Source: Mucilaginibacter rivuli
Lineage (GTDB): Bacteria > Bacteroidota > Bacteroidia > Sphingobacteriales > Sphingobacteriaceae
Direction: 5' to 3'
DNA: 64,000 bases
Assembly (NCBI RefSeq): GCF_019391655.1
Contig: NZ_JAHXPQ010000006.1
Span: forward strand, 1 to 64,000
Both the position numbers and the translations under genes were made by a program. The notes below the pieces were generated by a model that made no database searches, was not told the origin of the DNA, and saw only the letters and a list, made by a program, of their open reading frames with translations. Every line of letters begins with the position of its first letter. The first letter of the stretch is position 1. Below, one piece after another: positions 47,251 through 56,393 of the stretch.

Positions 47251-48561
47251 TTACGGGAATGTCACACCGGCATAAGCGGAAACATTAACTGTAGGGATAT
47301 TCGATCCGTACTGAGCATTAATAACCGATATGAACTGGTTAGCTACAATTGCGTAGCCACGTGGCGTTAAATGCACACCATCTAAAGAAAATATACCACC
47401 GCTTACAAAATTAGAATTAAGGCTAATGCCGTTTACTAACAAGCCATTGGTTTTAATATTAGTGAGGAAGGCAAAGGAATCAAATACAGCAAGCCCTTTT
47501 GAAGCCGAAGCAGTTTTAATAGTGTTGTTATATGAGTTTACATAATCTTTAACCAAAGCTACCTCATTAGCATCCAACACGTATTGTGTTTCGATAGGGT
47601 TTAATGGAGATACACCATAACCGTTAGTACCAATTTTAGCAAGCTGCCCACTTGAGTTAAATGTTAAAGTGAACAAATCTGCTGCTGTTGCTTTACGTGG
47701 CGCGTAAACAGCACCTGTTGCATCAGCCGCATTAATATAAATATCAGTTACTTGTGGGGCAACTTTTTGCACACCCGCTAATATGGCTCCATATGTTACA
47801 GTAGTAAGGAAAGGTATAGTTGTTACATCGGGTATAGTAGCACATGCGCCTTTGGCTCCGTTTGCTGTTAACCTGGTTATTAAGGTAGTATATAAAGTGC
47901 TAAAATTTCCTTTATCAGTAAGTACTCCAGCTCCTGCATAACCACCGCCGCCACCTGTTGCATAACCAAGCGCATCGTTATTACCTAACCAATTGGTAAA
48001 AAAGGTAAAGCTGCTTGCGGTAATGAAATCAATGTATTGGGTTTGGAACGGGCCATTACCCGGCAATAAGCGCTCAAAATATGGATTCCCGTTTCCATAA
48101 AGCGGATTGGTAATATCCGAGAGTTTAATACCCGGCACACCATAATTATCTAAAGGGCCTGAGTATTTTGTAAATAACGGACCGCCGGTAACAGTGCTTA
48201 TCCCACGTACCGCAGTAGCTGCTATCGTAACAAAATGCGGAGTTCCGTCAGCGTTAAACTTATCTATAGACAAATAACCCGTTCCGCTTGCCTGTGCGGT
48301 GCTAAACAAAGGCTGGTTAAAGCTGGCAGGACCGCCTATAGTTTGCATTTGCGCCGCTATAATGCTTGGGTACGAGTTTAATTGTCCCGAAAGGTATAAG
48401 CCATTATCTGCATAACCTGCCGTTAATGAGTTACCTACCGATATGTACCGGGTAAAATCTGCCGAGCCGGTTGTGGGTGTAGGCACTGTAATAACCGGCT
48501 TACACGCCGCTATTGATGCGGCCGCCAGTAGTATATATGCGTAATTTTTAAAATTCTTCAT
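47251..48561 (-). CDS. SGNH/GDSL-like lipoprotein with GNSL block
   Basis: The 436-residue protein has a lipoprotein signal peptide with lipobox IAAC (Cys near residue 20). Its catalytic block reads ISVGNSLTAGY, so the usual Asp of GDSL is Asn here. The catalytic Asp-x-x-His is present near the C-terminus in LDGVHLTPRGY. The family hydrolyses esters of lipids or sugars. It is 19 bases downstream of a FadL-type porin gene, so a lipid-related role at the outer membrane fits. Confidence 0.85.
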   Translation of the reverse strand: MKNFKNYAYILLAAASIAACKPVITVPTPTTGSADFTRYISVGNSLTAGYADNGLYLSGQLNSYPSIIAAQMQTIGGPASFNQPLFSTAQASGTGYLSIDKFNADGTPHFVTIAATAVRGISTVTGGPLFTKYSGPLDNYGVPGIKLSDITNPLYGNGNPYFERLLPGNGPFQTQYIDFITASSFTFFTNWLGNNDALGYATGGGGGYAGAGVLTDKGNFSTLYTTLITRLTANGAKGACATIPDVTTIPFLTTVTYGAILAGVQKVAPQVTDIYINAADATGAVYAPRKATAADLFTLTFNSSGQLAKIGTNGYGVSPLNPIETQYVLDANEVALVKDYVNSYNNTIKTASASKGLAVFDSFAFLTNIKTNGLLVNGISLNSNFVSGGIFSLDGVHLTPRGYAIVANQFISVINAQYGSNIPTVNVSAYAGVTFP

Positions 48562-48580
48562 TGCTGTAATAGTTTAAGGT

Positions 48581-49792
48581 TTACCAGTGATAAGCTAATG
48601 ATATACCCGGGATAAATACGTTGGTTGCAAATGTGCCCGACAAGCCCGATTCGATATTGGTTTGGGTACGGCTCATTAAATGCTCATACTCAAAGGCGAT
48701 ATCAATATCCAAATGTTTAGCTGCTTTAATACCCAAACCTGCTGTACCGTAAACGCGGTTAGCATCAGGCGCCTCAGGTGTTACATAACCATCTTTAACC
48801 GGGGTAGTTGCATAACCACCGCCAAAACGGATGAATACACCTTTATCAGCTTCATATTGCGCACCTGCCCTAAAATCAAATGCATCTTCATAGTTACGTG
48901 GCGATGAGGTATTTTTCAGCGTACTGGTAGTCTGTCCGTAATTAAAATCGAGCGATTTATATACATCCCAGTTTACCCACTGAAAATCAAAAGCTACCAA
49001 CCATTTATCGCATGGTTTATAACCTAAACCAATTGATGCCGTTGCAGGCAATGGTATTGATGCCGAAAAGGTATTTGGCGAAGGGAAACTTGAAGCCAAT
49101 GAAGCAGGAACGCTGAAGGTTGCCTTACCATCATTTATACTGGTTTGCACTTTTGAGCGGTAATCTAAGCCTATGGTAAATTTAGGGCTCGCTTTAATAA
49201 ACACACCTACGTTAAAACCTGTACCGCTGCCGCTGCCATCCAATTCTGCCTGCCCATCAGGTGTTGTTGGTATAGCTCTTTTTAAATTAACGCTGCCGTA
49301 ATCAATTACAAAGCCGGCACCTACACTTATCACATCGTTAAATTTATAGCTTAATGTTGGTTGGAAATAAATAGCTTTAAGGTTAAGGCTAATGAGCGAG
49401 TATTTACCGCTCCAGGTATTACCCCATTCGGTTAAACCGCCAAAAGGTGTATAAATACCCATGCCTATTTTCCATTTGGCATTTTTAGGCCCCCAAACGC
49501 CATATACATTAAAAGGTGTGGCTACGTTGTTCTTTACATTCTCTTGCTGGTTTGAGCCTGCCAGTAAAAACGACGAATTAAAAAACAAGGGGTTAATACC
49601 TCCCTGGATAAAGTTTTCGGGCAACATGGCCACCGCTCCCGGATTAAACAGCACAGACGCGCCATCCTGTAAAAGCCCTGTGCCTGTGTGGCCCATACCA
49701 ATCTGCTTCTCTCCGTGCAAATTGACCTGGAAGCCTTGTGCCATACCCAAAAAAGGCAATAGCAAAAGCCCCATTAGTAGTAATCTTCTCAT
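48581..49792 (-). CDS. OmpP1/FadL-family outer-membrane transporter
   Basis: About 403 residues from the ATG at 49792, which opens MRRLLLMGLLLLPFLGMAQG, a signal peptide; the frame can be extended to 49915 but that segment is less likely. The mature N-terminus has the hatch pattern GEKQIGMGHTGTGLLQDGASVLFNPGA, and the C-terminus ends in an aromatic (YHW), as expected of a beta-barrel. FadL proteins move hydrophobic molecules such as fatty acids across the outer membrane. It is followed after 19 bases by the SGNH lipoprotein gene. Confidence 0.9.
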   Translation of the reverse strand: MRRLLLMGLLLLPFLGMAQGFQVNLHGEKQIGMGHTGTGLLQDGASVLFNPGAVAMLPENFIQGGINPLFFNSSFLLAGSNQQENVKNNVATPFNVYGVWGPKNAKWKIGMGIYTPFGGLTEWGNTWSGKYSLISLNLKAIYFQPTLSYKFNDVISVGAGFVIDYGSVNLKRAIPTTPDGQAELDGSGSGTGFNVGVFIKASPKFTIGLDYRSKVQTSINDGKATFSVPASLASSFPSPNTFSASIPLPATASIGLGYKPCDKWLVAFDFQWVNWDVYKSLDFNYGQTTSTLKNTSSPRNYEDAFDFRAGAQYEADKGVFIRFGGGYATTPVKDGYVTPEAPDANRVYGTAGLGIKAAKHLDIDIAFEYEHLMSRTQTNIESGLSGTFATNVFIPGISLAYHW

Positions 49793-49934
49793 AATTGTAT
49801 AAATTGGTTTATCCTGTAAAAGGTTTTTCTTAAAACAAATATAAATAAAAAATACTATGCTAACATAGTAAATCTTTATTTTTTTATTAAAATCAGGTAA
49901 AAAAATATTGTACATAAATTCTTTTACCGAAGTG

Positions 49935-49964
49935 TTTGATTATCGGTACAAAAGCTTATTTTTG
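49935..49964 (+). promoter_or_regulatory. Promoter of atpD-atpC
   Basis: TTTG at 49935-49938 and TATTTTTG at 49957-49964 are 18 bases apart, a close match to the Bacteroidota consensus. The start of transcription should be near 49971, which gives a leader of about 70 bases. Confidence 0.75.
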
Positions 49965-50030
49965 CAACCCGAAACAGCACATGGTTTTAACAGCGCCTTT
50001 TGCTGCTTAATAATTAAACAAAAGACATAG

Positions 50031-51542
<1,512 letters not shown>

Positions 51543-51551
51543 TAATATGCA

Positions 51552-51645
51552 AATGAGAGGATGTGCAAATATGCATATGCTCTCATTGCTAATAAACATT
51601 AAAATAATTCATCTGCACATTTGCACACTTGCACATTTGCACATT
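51552..51645 (+). repeat. Octamer array TTGCACAT-type before atpC
   Basis: Four tandem octamers run 51614-51645: TGCACATT, TGCACACT, TGCACATT, TGCACATT. Upstream, an inverted pair aatgagag (51552-51559) and ctctcatt (51580-51587) encloses an opposite-strand copy of the same word. The array ends 10 bases before atpC. The same octamer recurs before leuD. Confidence 0.85.
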
Positions 51646-51654
51646 TAAGGACAA

Positions 51655-51903
51655 ATGAATTTAGAAATATTAACACCCGATAAAAAGATATTCGAAGGCG
51701 AAGTGCGTTCGGTAACGGTACCGGGTACAATGGGTTCGTTCGAGATATTGAATAACCACGCTCCTATCATATCTACGCTGGACGATGGTAAACTGATCGT
51801 GCGTACTGCAGGTAAAGAAGAAGTGTTTTTGGTAAAAGGCGGCGTTGTTGAAGTATTGAACAACCAGGTAATGGTTTTAGCGGAAGCTGCTTCGGCCAAA
51901 TAA
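51655..51903 (+). CDS. atpC: F1 ATP synthase subunit epsilon, short form
   Basis: At 82 residues this is only the N-terminal beta-sandwich of epsilon (MNLEILTPDKKIFEGEVRSV; GSFEILNNHAPIIS). The C-terminal two-helix domain, which inhibits ATP hydrolysis in E. coli (139 residues), is absent. The gene ends with a clean stop and a strong terminator. The short form keeps the rotor link, so it should assemble, but it cannot give the usual epsilon inhibition. It follows atpD by 112 bases that hold the repeat array. Confidence 0.93.
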   Translation: MNLEILTPDKKIFEGEVRSVTVPGTMGSFEILNNHAPIISTLDDGKLIVRTAGKEEVFLVKGGVVEVLNNQVMVLAEAASAK

Positions 51904-51920
51904 AATTACCATAACATATT

Positions 51921-51958
51921 AAAAAAGCCGTCGCGATAATTATCGGGACGGCTTTTTT
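51921..51958 (+). terminator. Terminator of atpD-atpC
   Basis: AAGCCGTC and GACGGCTT with an inner CGATAA/TTATCG stem form a strong hairpin ending in TTTTTT, 17 bases after the atpC stop codon. Confidence 0.92.
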
Positions 51959-51959
51959 G

Positions 51960-52138
51960 TTGGGATAATATTTTTGAAATATTATCCCAACTCCGTAGGA
52001 GTATCCTGTTTATAAAAAAGGAAAGACAGAGAAATGGCTCCGTAGGTGCCTCCCAAAACTAATAAATAACAGGAAGCACCTACGGAGCTTATAATTCGTT
52101 TCGAAAACCTACTATAAACAGGATAGTCCTACGGAGTT
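51960..52138. repeat. Nested REP-like inverted repeats
   Basis: A perfect 14-bp hairpin TTGGGATAATATTT (51960-51990) is followed by an outer pair of 26 bases, 51989-52014 and 52113-52138, with 25 of 26 positions complementary. Inside lies a perfect 13-bp pair GCTCCGTAGGTGC (52037-52049) and GCACCTACGGAGC (52076-52088). The CTCCGTAGGAG core is shared with the element at 47006-47165. It fills the gap between the atpC terminator and the convergent GGCT-like gene. Confidence 0.88.
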
Positions 52139-52166
52139 CTTAGCGCCTTTGTGTCTTTACTCGACC

Positions 52167-52661
52167 TCACAAATACTTCGCAATTTTCTCCAACCTGCGT
52201 TCTCGCCTTTTAGTATCAGGATCGATTTTGGCTTCCATTCTTTCCAGCTGCTTTATATACTCTTCAGGCAGTTTTCCCATTTTAGCAAAAACAACAATCT
52301 TTTGCTTGTACCAATCGTAGGGCAACAGGTAATTATTTATTGCATGTGGTTTTGATATTAATACAGCAGCTTCCTTCATTTCGCCATCGCTGCACATGCA
52401 TTTCATTTGTACCAGGTCCAGCTCTTCATTTTCGTGGAAATGTTCCTCTTGTTCTTCGGGTATTGATATCAGCACACCCCAAACTTTCGCGGCAGCGTTT
52501 GTCGATGGCTGTATATTCGCTTTCGCGGAAAGATCATCGCCGCTTTTATTAAAGCAAAACTCGTAACCCGGTATATAAGCGTTACATAACTTTTGCGCCA
52601 ATGGAATGTTCTCACGGAACTCTTCCATATTCATGTTCGAGGCATATGCAAAAAGTATCAT
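52167..52661 (-). CDS. Gamma-glutamylcyclotransferase-like (GGCT/AIG2) protein
   Basis: The 164-residue protein begins MILFAYASNMN, close to the YGSN motif that forms the substrate loop of GGCT-fold enzymes. A conserved acidic region (SIPEEQEEHFHENEEL near 67-82) holds the probable catalytic Glu. GGCT proteins turn gamma-glutamyl amino acids into 5-oxoproline; related ones have other amide substrates. Function here is not certain. The alpha/beta hydrolase gene lies 18 bases upstream. Confidence 0.75.
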   Translation of the reverse strand: MILFAYASNMNMEEFRENIPLAQKLCNAYIPGYEFCFNKSGDDLSAKANIQPSTNAAAKVWGVLISIPEEQEEHFHENEELDLVQMKCMCSDGEMKEAAVLISKPHAINNYLLPYDWYKQKIVVFAKMGKLPEEYIKQLERMEAKIDPDTKRRERRLEKIAKYL

Positions 52662-52679
52662 GGTATTTTTTATTAGATT

Positions 52680-54059
52680 TTACTTCAAACCATTAATCCA
52701 ATCGCTCACCTTAGCTAAAGCCACCGGGCTAAAGGTTTCACTTATCTTATCATAGGTGACTATAGGCCCTGGTTTTGTGGTTTGAAACAGGTGGTTCAGG
52801 TTAGTGATGGGTGTCACTTCAAAATGCTTGTTGCCACCTGCCTGCAAAGCGCCCTTTATGGCATTTAAGTTTTCTTCGCTACGCACCACCATATCCAAAG
52901 TTCCGTTAATGGCTAAAACGGGGCATTGCAGTTTTGATATAAATACCACCGGCTCCAAAGCCACATACTTCCTGAACCACGGGCCAGAAAAGCCCTGAGC
53001 TTTACACAGGTCGGAAAATGCTTTAGCGGTTAAGCTGTTAATTTTGCCACCGGGTGTTAATGCGAATGTTTTATAAATTACAGCATCTATCCCTTTATTT
53101 ATTTCGTCGGTACTTAAAGTGGGGTTTTGTATAATGAATTGATATATTTTTTCATATAACGATGAAGCATCATTACTGCCCGATGCCAGTTCCGTACCTT
53201 CTATTAATATACGTGTAAGCGGCACACCCGGCGAAGCTAACAATACTGTAAAATCAACCTGCTTGTTTTGCCCTGCTGCTATGGCTGCCATCACGCCGCC
53301 TTCGCTATGGCCTACCAAACCCACCTTCATATCTTTCAAATCGGCGCGCGATTTAATGTAACTTACTATCGCGTTGGCATCATCAGCAAAATCATAAGTG
53401 GTAGCAGTTAAAAAGTTCCCTGTGGATTTCCCTACCCCCCTGTCATCACAGCGTATCACAGCGATACCTTGTCGGGTAAGCCAGTCGGCCAAAACTCCAA
53501 AGGGGCGATGGTCATACATTTCCTCATCCCTGTTCTCCGGTCCGGATCCTGTGATGAGCACTACTATTTTGCTCGCCTTCTTATCCCGTGGCATAGTTAA
53601 CGTGCCCGAAAGCATCACCTCCGGCGCTTTGGCATTCAGAACGGTAATTTCTTCCTTTATATAAGGATAGTCTTTTGCATCTTGTGGCCTTCGCACGGCG
53701 GTACCTGCCAGGTCGCGCGTAAATGTCATGGGCAGCTTTACCGTACCTTGTGTAAACGTGCCAAATACCTTGTTGCTGTCTATATTATACTTGCCGGTAA
53801 AGCTGAAAACTGCGCCTGGCCCAATTATGGTTAAGTTACTATTGGTAAATGTTGTACCCGCTGTAGGTACACCGGCAAAATTTTGCGCCGGGCTATCCAT
53901 GGTCGATCCGTACAGATCTTCATCCTTATTAATATGGAAAATCAGGGTAAACTTACCACCTGGTGTTAGCATTGCTCCATACCATGTCCCGGTAATATCT
54001 TGTGCAAAACTACCCAAAGCAAATAAGATAAAAACACAGCTTAAAATAACCTTCCTCAT
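52680..54059 (-). CDS. Secreted alpha/beta hydrolase
   Basis: The 459-residue protein has a signal peptide (FILFALGSFAQ) and an N-terminal beta domain (about 20-140), then an alpha/beta hydrolase with ITGSGPENRDEE, CDDRGVGKSTG near 208 and the nucleophile elbow GHSEGG near 250. Targets could be acyl esters or peptides; I cannot name one. The ATG at 54059 is used; a TTG at 54062 opens the longer frame. An operator-like repeat lies about 100-160 bases upstream. Confidence 0.86.
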   Translation of the reverse strand: MRKVILSCVFILFALGSFAQDITGTWYGAMLTPGGKFTLIFHINKDEDLYGSTMDSPAQNFAGVPTAGTTFTNSNLTIIGPGAVFSFTGKYNIDSNKVFGTFTQGTVKLPMTFTRDLAGTAVRRPQDAKDYPYIKEEITVLNAKAPEVMLSGTLTMPRDKKASKIVVLITGSGPENRDEEMYDHRPFGVLADWLTRQGIAVIRCDDRGVGKSTGNFLTATTYDFADDANAIVSYIKSRADLKDMKVGLVGHSEGGVMAAIAAGQNKQVDFTVLLASPGVPLTRILIEGTELASGSNDASSLYEKIYQFIIQNPTLSTDEINKGIDAVIYKTFALTPGGKINSLTAKAFSDLCKAQGFSGPWFRKYVALEPVVFISKLQCPVLAINGTLDMVVRSEENLNAIKGALQAGGNKHFEVTPITNLNHLFQTTKPGPIVTYDKISETFSPVALAKVSDWINGLK

Positions 54060-54382
54060 CAAAAATTATACTGAATATACTAATAGATCACTGCGTGTAT
54101 TTAGGTATGTTGAAATTACAAATTTTTTCATGTCACCTCCAAATTTAGGCAGAATTTGAGGTGTACCGTATCTAAACTATTTTTTTGTACCGTATACCAA
54201 TTATAACTTTGGTATACGGTACACATTTAAAAATAACAAATTACAAGCAATTACCATTATTTAATTTCGCATATTATAATAAAACAAAATTAAATACTAA
54301 TTGCAAATAAATGACATAGGGTATTGATACATAAAATGAAAGCACCTACCTTACAATTATACAATTCAAACAAACAAACGCT
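54060..54382. other. 323-base intergenic region between hydrolase and ilv leader
   Basis: The divergent gap holds the three half-site operator at 54162-54223. A possible minus-strand -7 (TAAATTTG, 54140-54147) could serve the hydrolase. I found no plus-strand TAnnTTTG for the ilv leader. No gene is seen. Confidence 0.55.
54162..54223. promoter_or_regulatory. Operator with three TGTACCGTAT half-sites
   Basis: Two direct copies of TGTACCGTAT start at 54162 and 54186, 24 bases apart. The second is part of a perfect 15-bp inverted repeat: arms 54186-54200 and 54209-54223, with an 8-base loop. The pattern suits a dimeric repressor or activator; GntR-type factors often bind such sites, but I cannot name one. 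It may control the hydrolase, the ilv operon or both. Confidence 0.75.
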
Positions 54383-54511
54383 ATGAAATTATTAACCAAA
54401 ACATCAGAAATTCTGGCTGTAATTAATACATTTTTACTCAGCGTGCCCGGCATTCAAAACAACCTGGTGCTGGTACCAATTCATATAACGAGAAAGCGTT
54501 TCAATCACTAA
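54383..54511 (+). CDS. Branched-chain leader peptide (ilvL-like)
   Basis: This 42-codon frame begins MKLLTKTSEILAVINTFLL and ends ITRKRFNH. Leu, Ile and Val make up 16 of 42 residues. A run LVLVPI lies at codons 28-33 (54464-54481), where a ribosome short of charged tRNA would stall. A strong terminator follows 15 bases after the stop codon, then ilvD. The set is a classic amino-acid attenuator. The peptide has no other likely function. Conservation of the reading frame in relatives would settle it. Confidence 0.8.
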   Translation: MKLLTKTSEILAVINTFLLSVPGIQNNLVLVPIHITRKRFNH

Positions 54512-54537
54512 GAAAATAAATTCAGAAAGACGCCTTC
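54494..54537 (+). promoter_or_regulatory. Possible antiterminator of the ilv leader
   Basis: AAGCGTTTC (54494-54502, in the last codons of the leader peptide) can pair with GAAAGACGCCTT (54525-54536), the 5' arm of the terminator, with two small bulges. A ribosome stalled at codons 28-33 would leave it free; one that reaches the stop codon would cover it. The pairing is weaker than the 12-bp terminator stem, so this is a hypothesis. Confidence 0.5.
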
Positions 54538-54565
54538 TCACAAAAAATTTGAAGGCGTCTTTTTT
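54526..54565 (+). terminator. Attenuator terminator upstream of ilvD
   Basis: AAAGACGCCTTC (54526-54537) and GAAGGCGTCTTT (54551-54562) pair perfectly over 12 bases, and a T-tract follows. It lies between the leader peptide and ilvD (start 54594), not at the end of a gene, which marks it as a conditional terminator. Confidence 0.88.
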
Positions 54566-54593
54566 ATAATATCCAATTTCTACAACCAAAACA

Positions 54594-56300
54594 ATGAGTA
54601 CTACCGATACCACTCAAGCTACCGAAGTAAACAAGTACAGTAAAGTACTTACGCAAGACCCTACCCAGCCGGCCGCGCAGGCTATGCTTTACGGAATAGG
54701 TTTAACCGACGAGGATATGAAAAAAGCACAGGTCGGTGTGGCAAGTATGGGTTATGATGGCAACACCTGTAACATGCACCTGAATGACCTGGCTAAATTG
54801 GTTAAACAAGGTATTTGGGACGAAAGTTTAGTAGGATTGATATTTAACACCATTGGCGTAAGCGATGGCATGAGCAACGGTACCGAAGGTATGCGTTACA
54901 GCTTAGTGAGCCGCGATATCATTGCCGACTCGATAGAAGCAGTTTGCGGCGCTCAATATTATGATGGCTTAATTACCTTGCCGGGATGTGATAAAAATAT
55001 GCCGGGTTCTATTATAGCCATGGGCCGTTTAAACCGCCCGTCTATTATGGTGTATGGCGGTACAATAAAGCCTGGCCACTACAAAGGTGAAGACCTGAAC
55101 ATTGTATCAGCTTTTGAAGCATTGGGTAAAAAGATTGCCGGACAGATCGATGATATCGATTTTATGGGCATCATAAAAAATGCCTGCCCGAGCGCGGGTG
55201 CTTGTGGCGGTATCTATACAGCAAATACCATGGCATCGGCTATTGAGGCATTGGGTATGAGTTTGCCTTACTCCTCTTCAAACCCCGCTTTAAGCGAAGA
55301 AAAGAAAGCAGAATGTTTAGCAGCCGGTAAAGCCATTAAGGTTTTATTGGAGCGCGATATCAAGCCAAGCGATATTATGACCCGTGCGGCTTTTGAGAAC
55401 GCTATAGTTACCATTATGGTAATGGGGGGCTCAACCAACGCGGTGCTGCACATGATAGCCATGGCTAAAAGTGTTGGCGTACCATTAACACAGGATGATT
55501 TTCAATCGGTAAGTAACCGTATCCCGGTATTGGCCGATATGAAACCAAGTGGTAAATACATGATGGAAGACCTGCACAACATTGGCGGTGTGCCGGCAGT
55601 AATGAAATACTTGTTGAAACTGGGTTGGATAGATGGTTCTTGTTTAACTGTTACCGGTAAAACAATAGCTGAGAATTTAGCATCGGTGCCTGATTTTGAA
55701 TTTGAGACCCAAAAGATCATTTTCCCGAAAGAAAACCCGATAAAAGCTACGGGACACTTACAAATATTATACGGAAACCTTGCCGAAGGCGGTAGCGTTG
55801 CAAAAATAAGCGGTAAAGAAGGCGAACGTTTTGAAGGCCCTGCCCGTGTATTTGATGGCGAGTTTGAACTGATAGCAGGTATAACAAGCGGCAAGGTTAA
55901 GGCCGGCGATGTAGTAGTAATTACTAACGTAGGCCCTAAAGGTGCACCCGGCATGCCCGAGATGTTAAAACCAACCTCGGCCATATTTGGCGCAGGCTTG
56001 GGTAGCTCAGTAGCTTTAATTACCGATGGTCGTTTTTCGGGCGGTACACATGGTTTTGTGGTGGGTCACATCACGCCTGAAAGTTTCGATGGTGGTTTGA
56101 TAGGATTGGTTAAAGATAACGACAGGATACTAATTGATGCGACTAAAAACAGCATTAACCTGATGATAAGCGATGAAGAGATAGCCGCAAGGAAAGCAGC
56201 ATGGAAACAGCCTGCGCTCCGAGTCACTCGTGGTTTATTATATAAGTACGCAAAATCAGTAAGTACAGCCGCTGAAGGTTGCGTTACTGACGAAAACTAA
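54594..56300 (+). CDS. ilvD: Dihydroxy-acid dehydratase
   Basis: The 568-residue iron-sulfur enzyme makes 2-keto-isovalerate and 2-keto-3-methylvalerate. Conserved cysteines are seen in [21 protein letters not shown] and [11 protein letters not shown]. Length is standard for the family. It is the first structural gene after the attenuator and thus the gene directly switched by it. IlvB follows after 93 bases. Confidence 0.96.
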   Translation: MSTTDTTQATEVNKYSKVLTQDPTQPAAQAMLYGIGLTDEDMKKAQVGVASMGYDGNTCNMHLNDLAKLVKQGIWDESLVGLIFNTIGVSDGMSNGTEGMRYSLVSRDIIADSIEAVCGAQYYDGLITLPGCDKNMPGSIIAMGRLNRPSIMVYGGTIKPGHYKGEDLNIVSAFEALGKKIAGQIDDIDFMGIIKNACPSAGACGGIYTANTMASAIEALGMSLPYSSSNPALSEEKKAECLAAGKAIKVLLERDIKPSDIMTRAAFENAIVTIMVMGGSTNAVLHMIAMAKSVGVPLTQDDFQSVSNRIPVLADMKPSGKYMMEDLHNIGGVPAVMKYLLKLGWIDGSCLTVTGKTIAENLASVPDFEFETQKIIFPKENPIKATGHLQILYGNLAEGGSVAKISGKEGERFEGPARVFDGEFELIAGITSGKVKAGDVVVITNVGPKGAPGMPEMLKPTSAIFGAGLGSSVALITDGRFSGGTHGFVVGHITPESFDGGLIGLVKDNDRILIDATKNSINLMISDEEIAARKAAWKQPALRVTRGLLYKYAKSVSTAAEGCVTDEN

Positions 56301-56393
56301 GAGAGTTTAAAGCTTAAAGGCGAAAGCAGAAAGCGAAAACAGAATCAATAAAAATAAATTCGAAATCGAAAATTCGAAATCCGAAATAAGAAT

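Noticed and set aside
55502..55984. Minus-strand frame of 160 codons
   Set aside because: Antisense to ilvD; no recognisable protein features.
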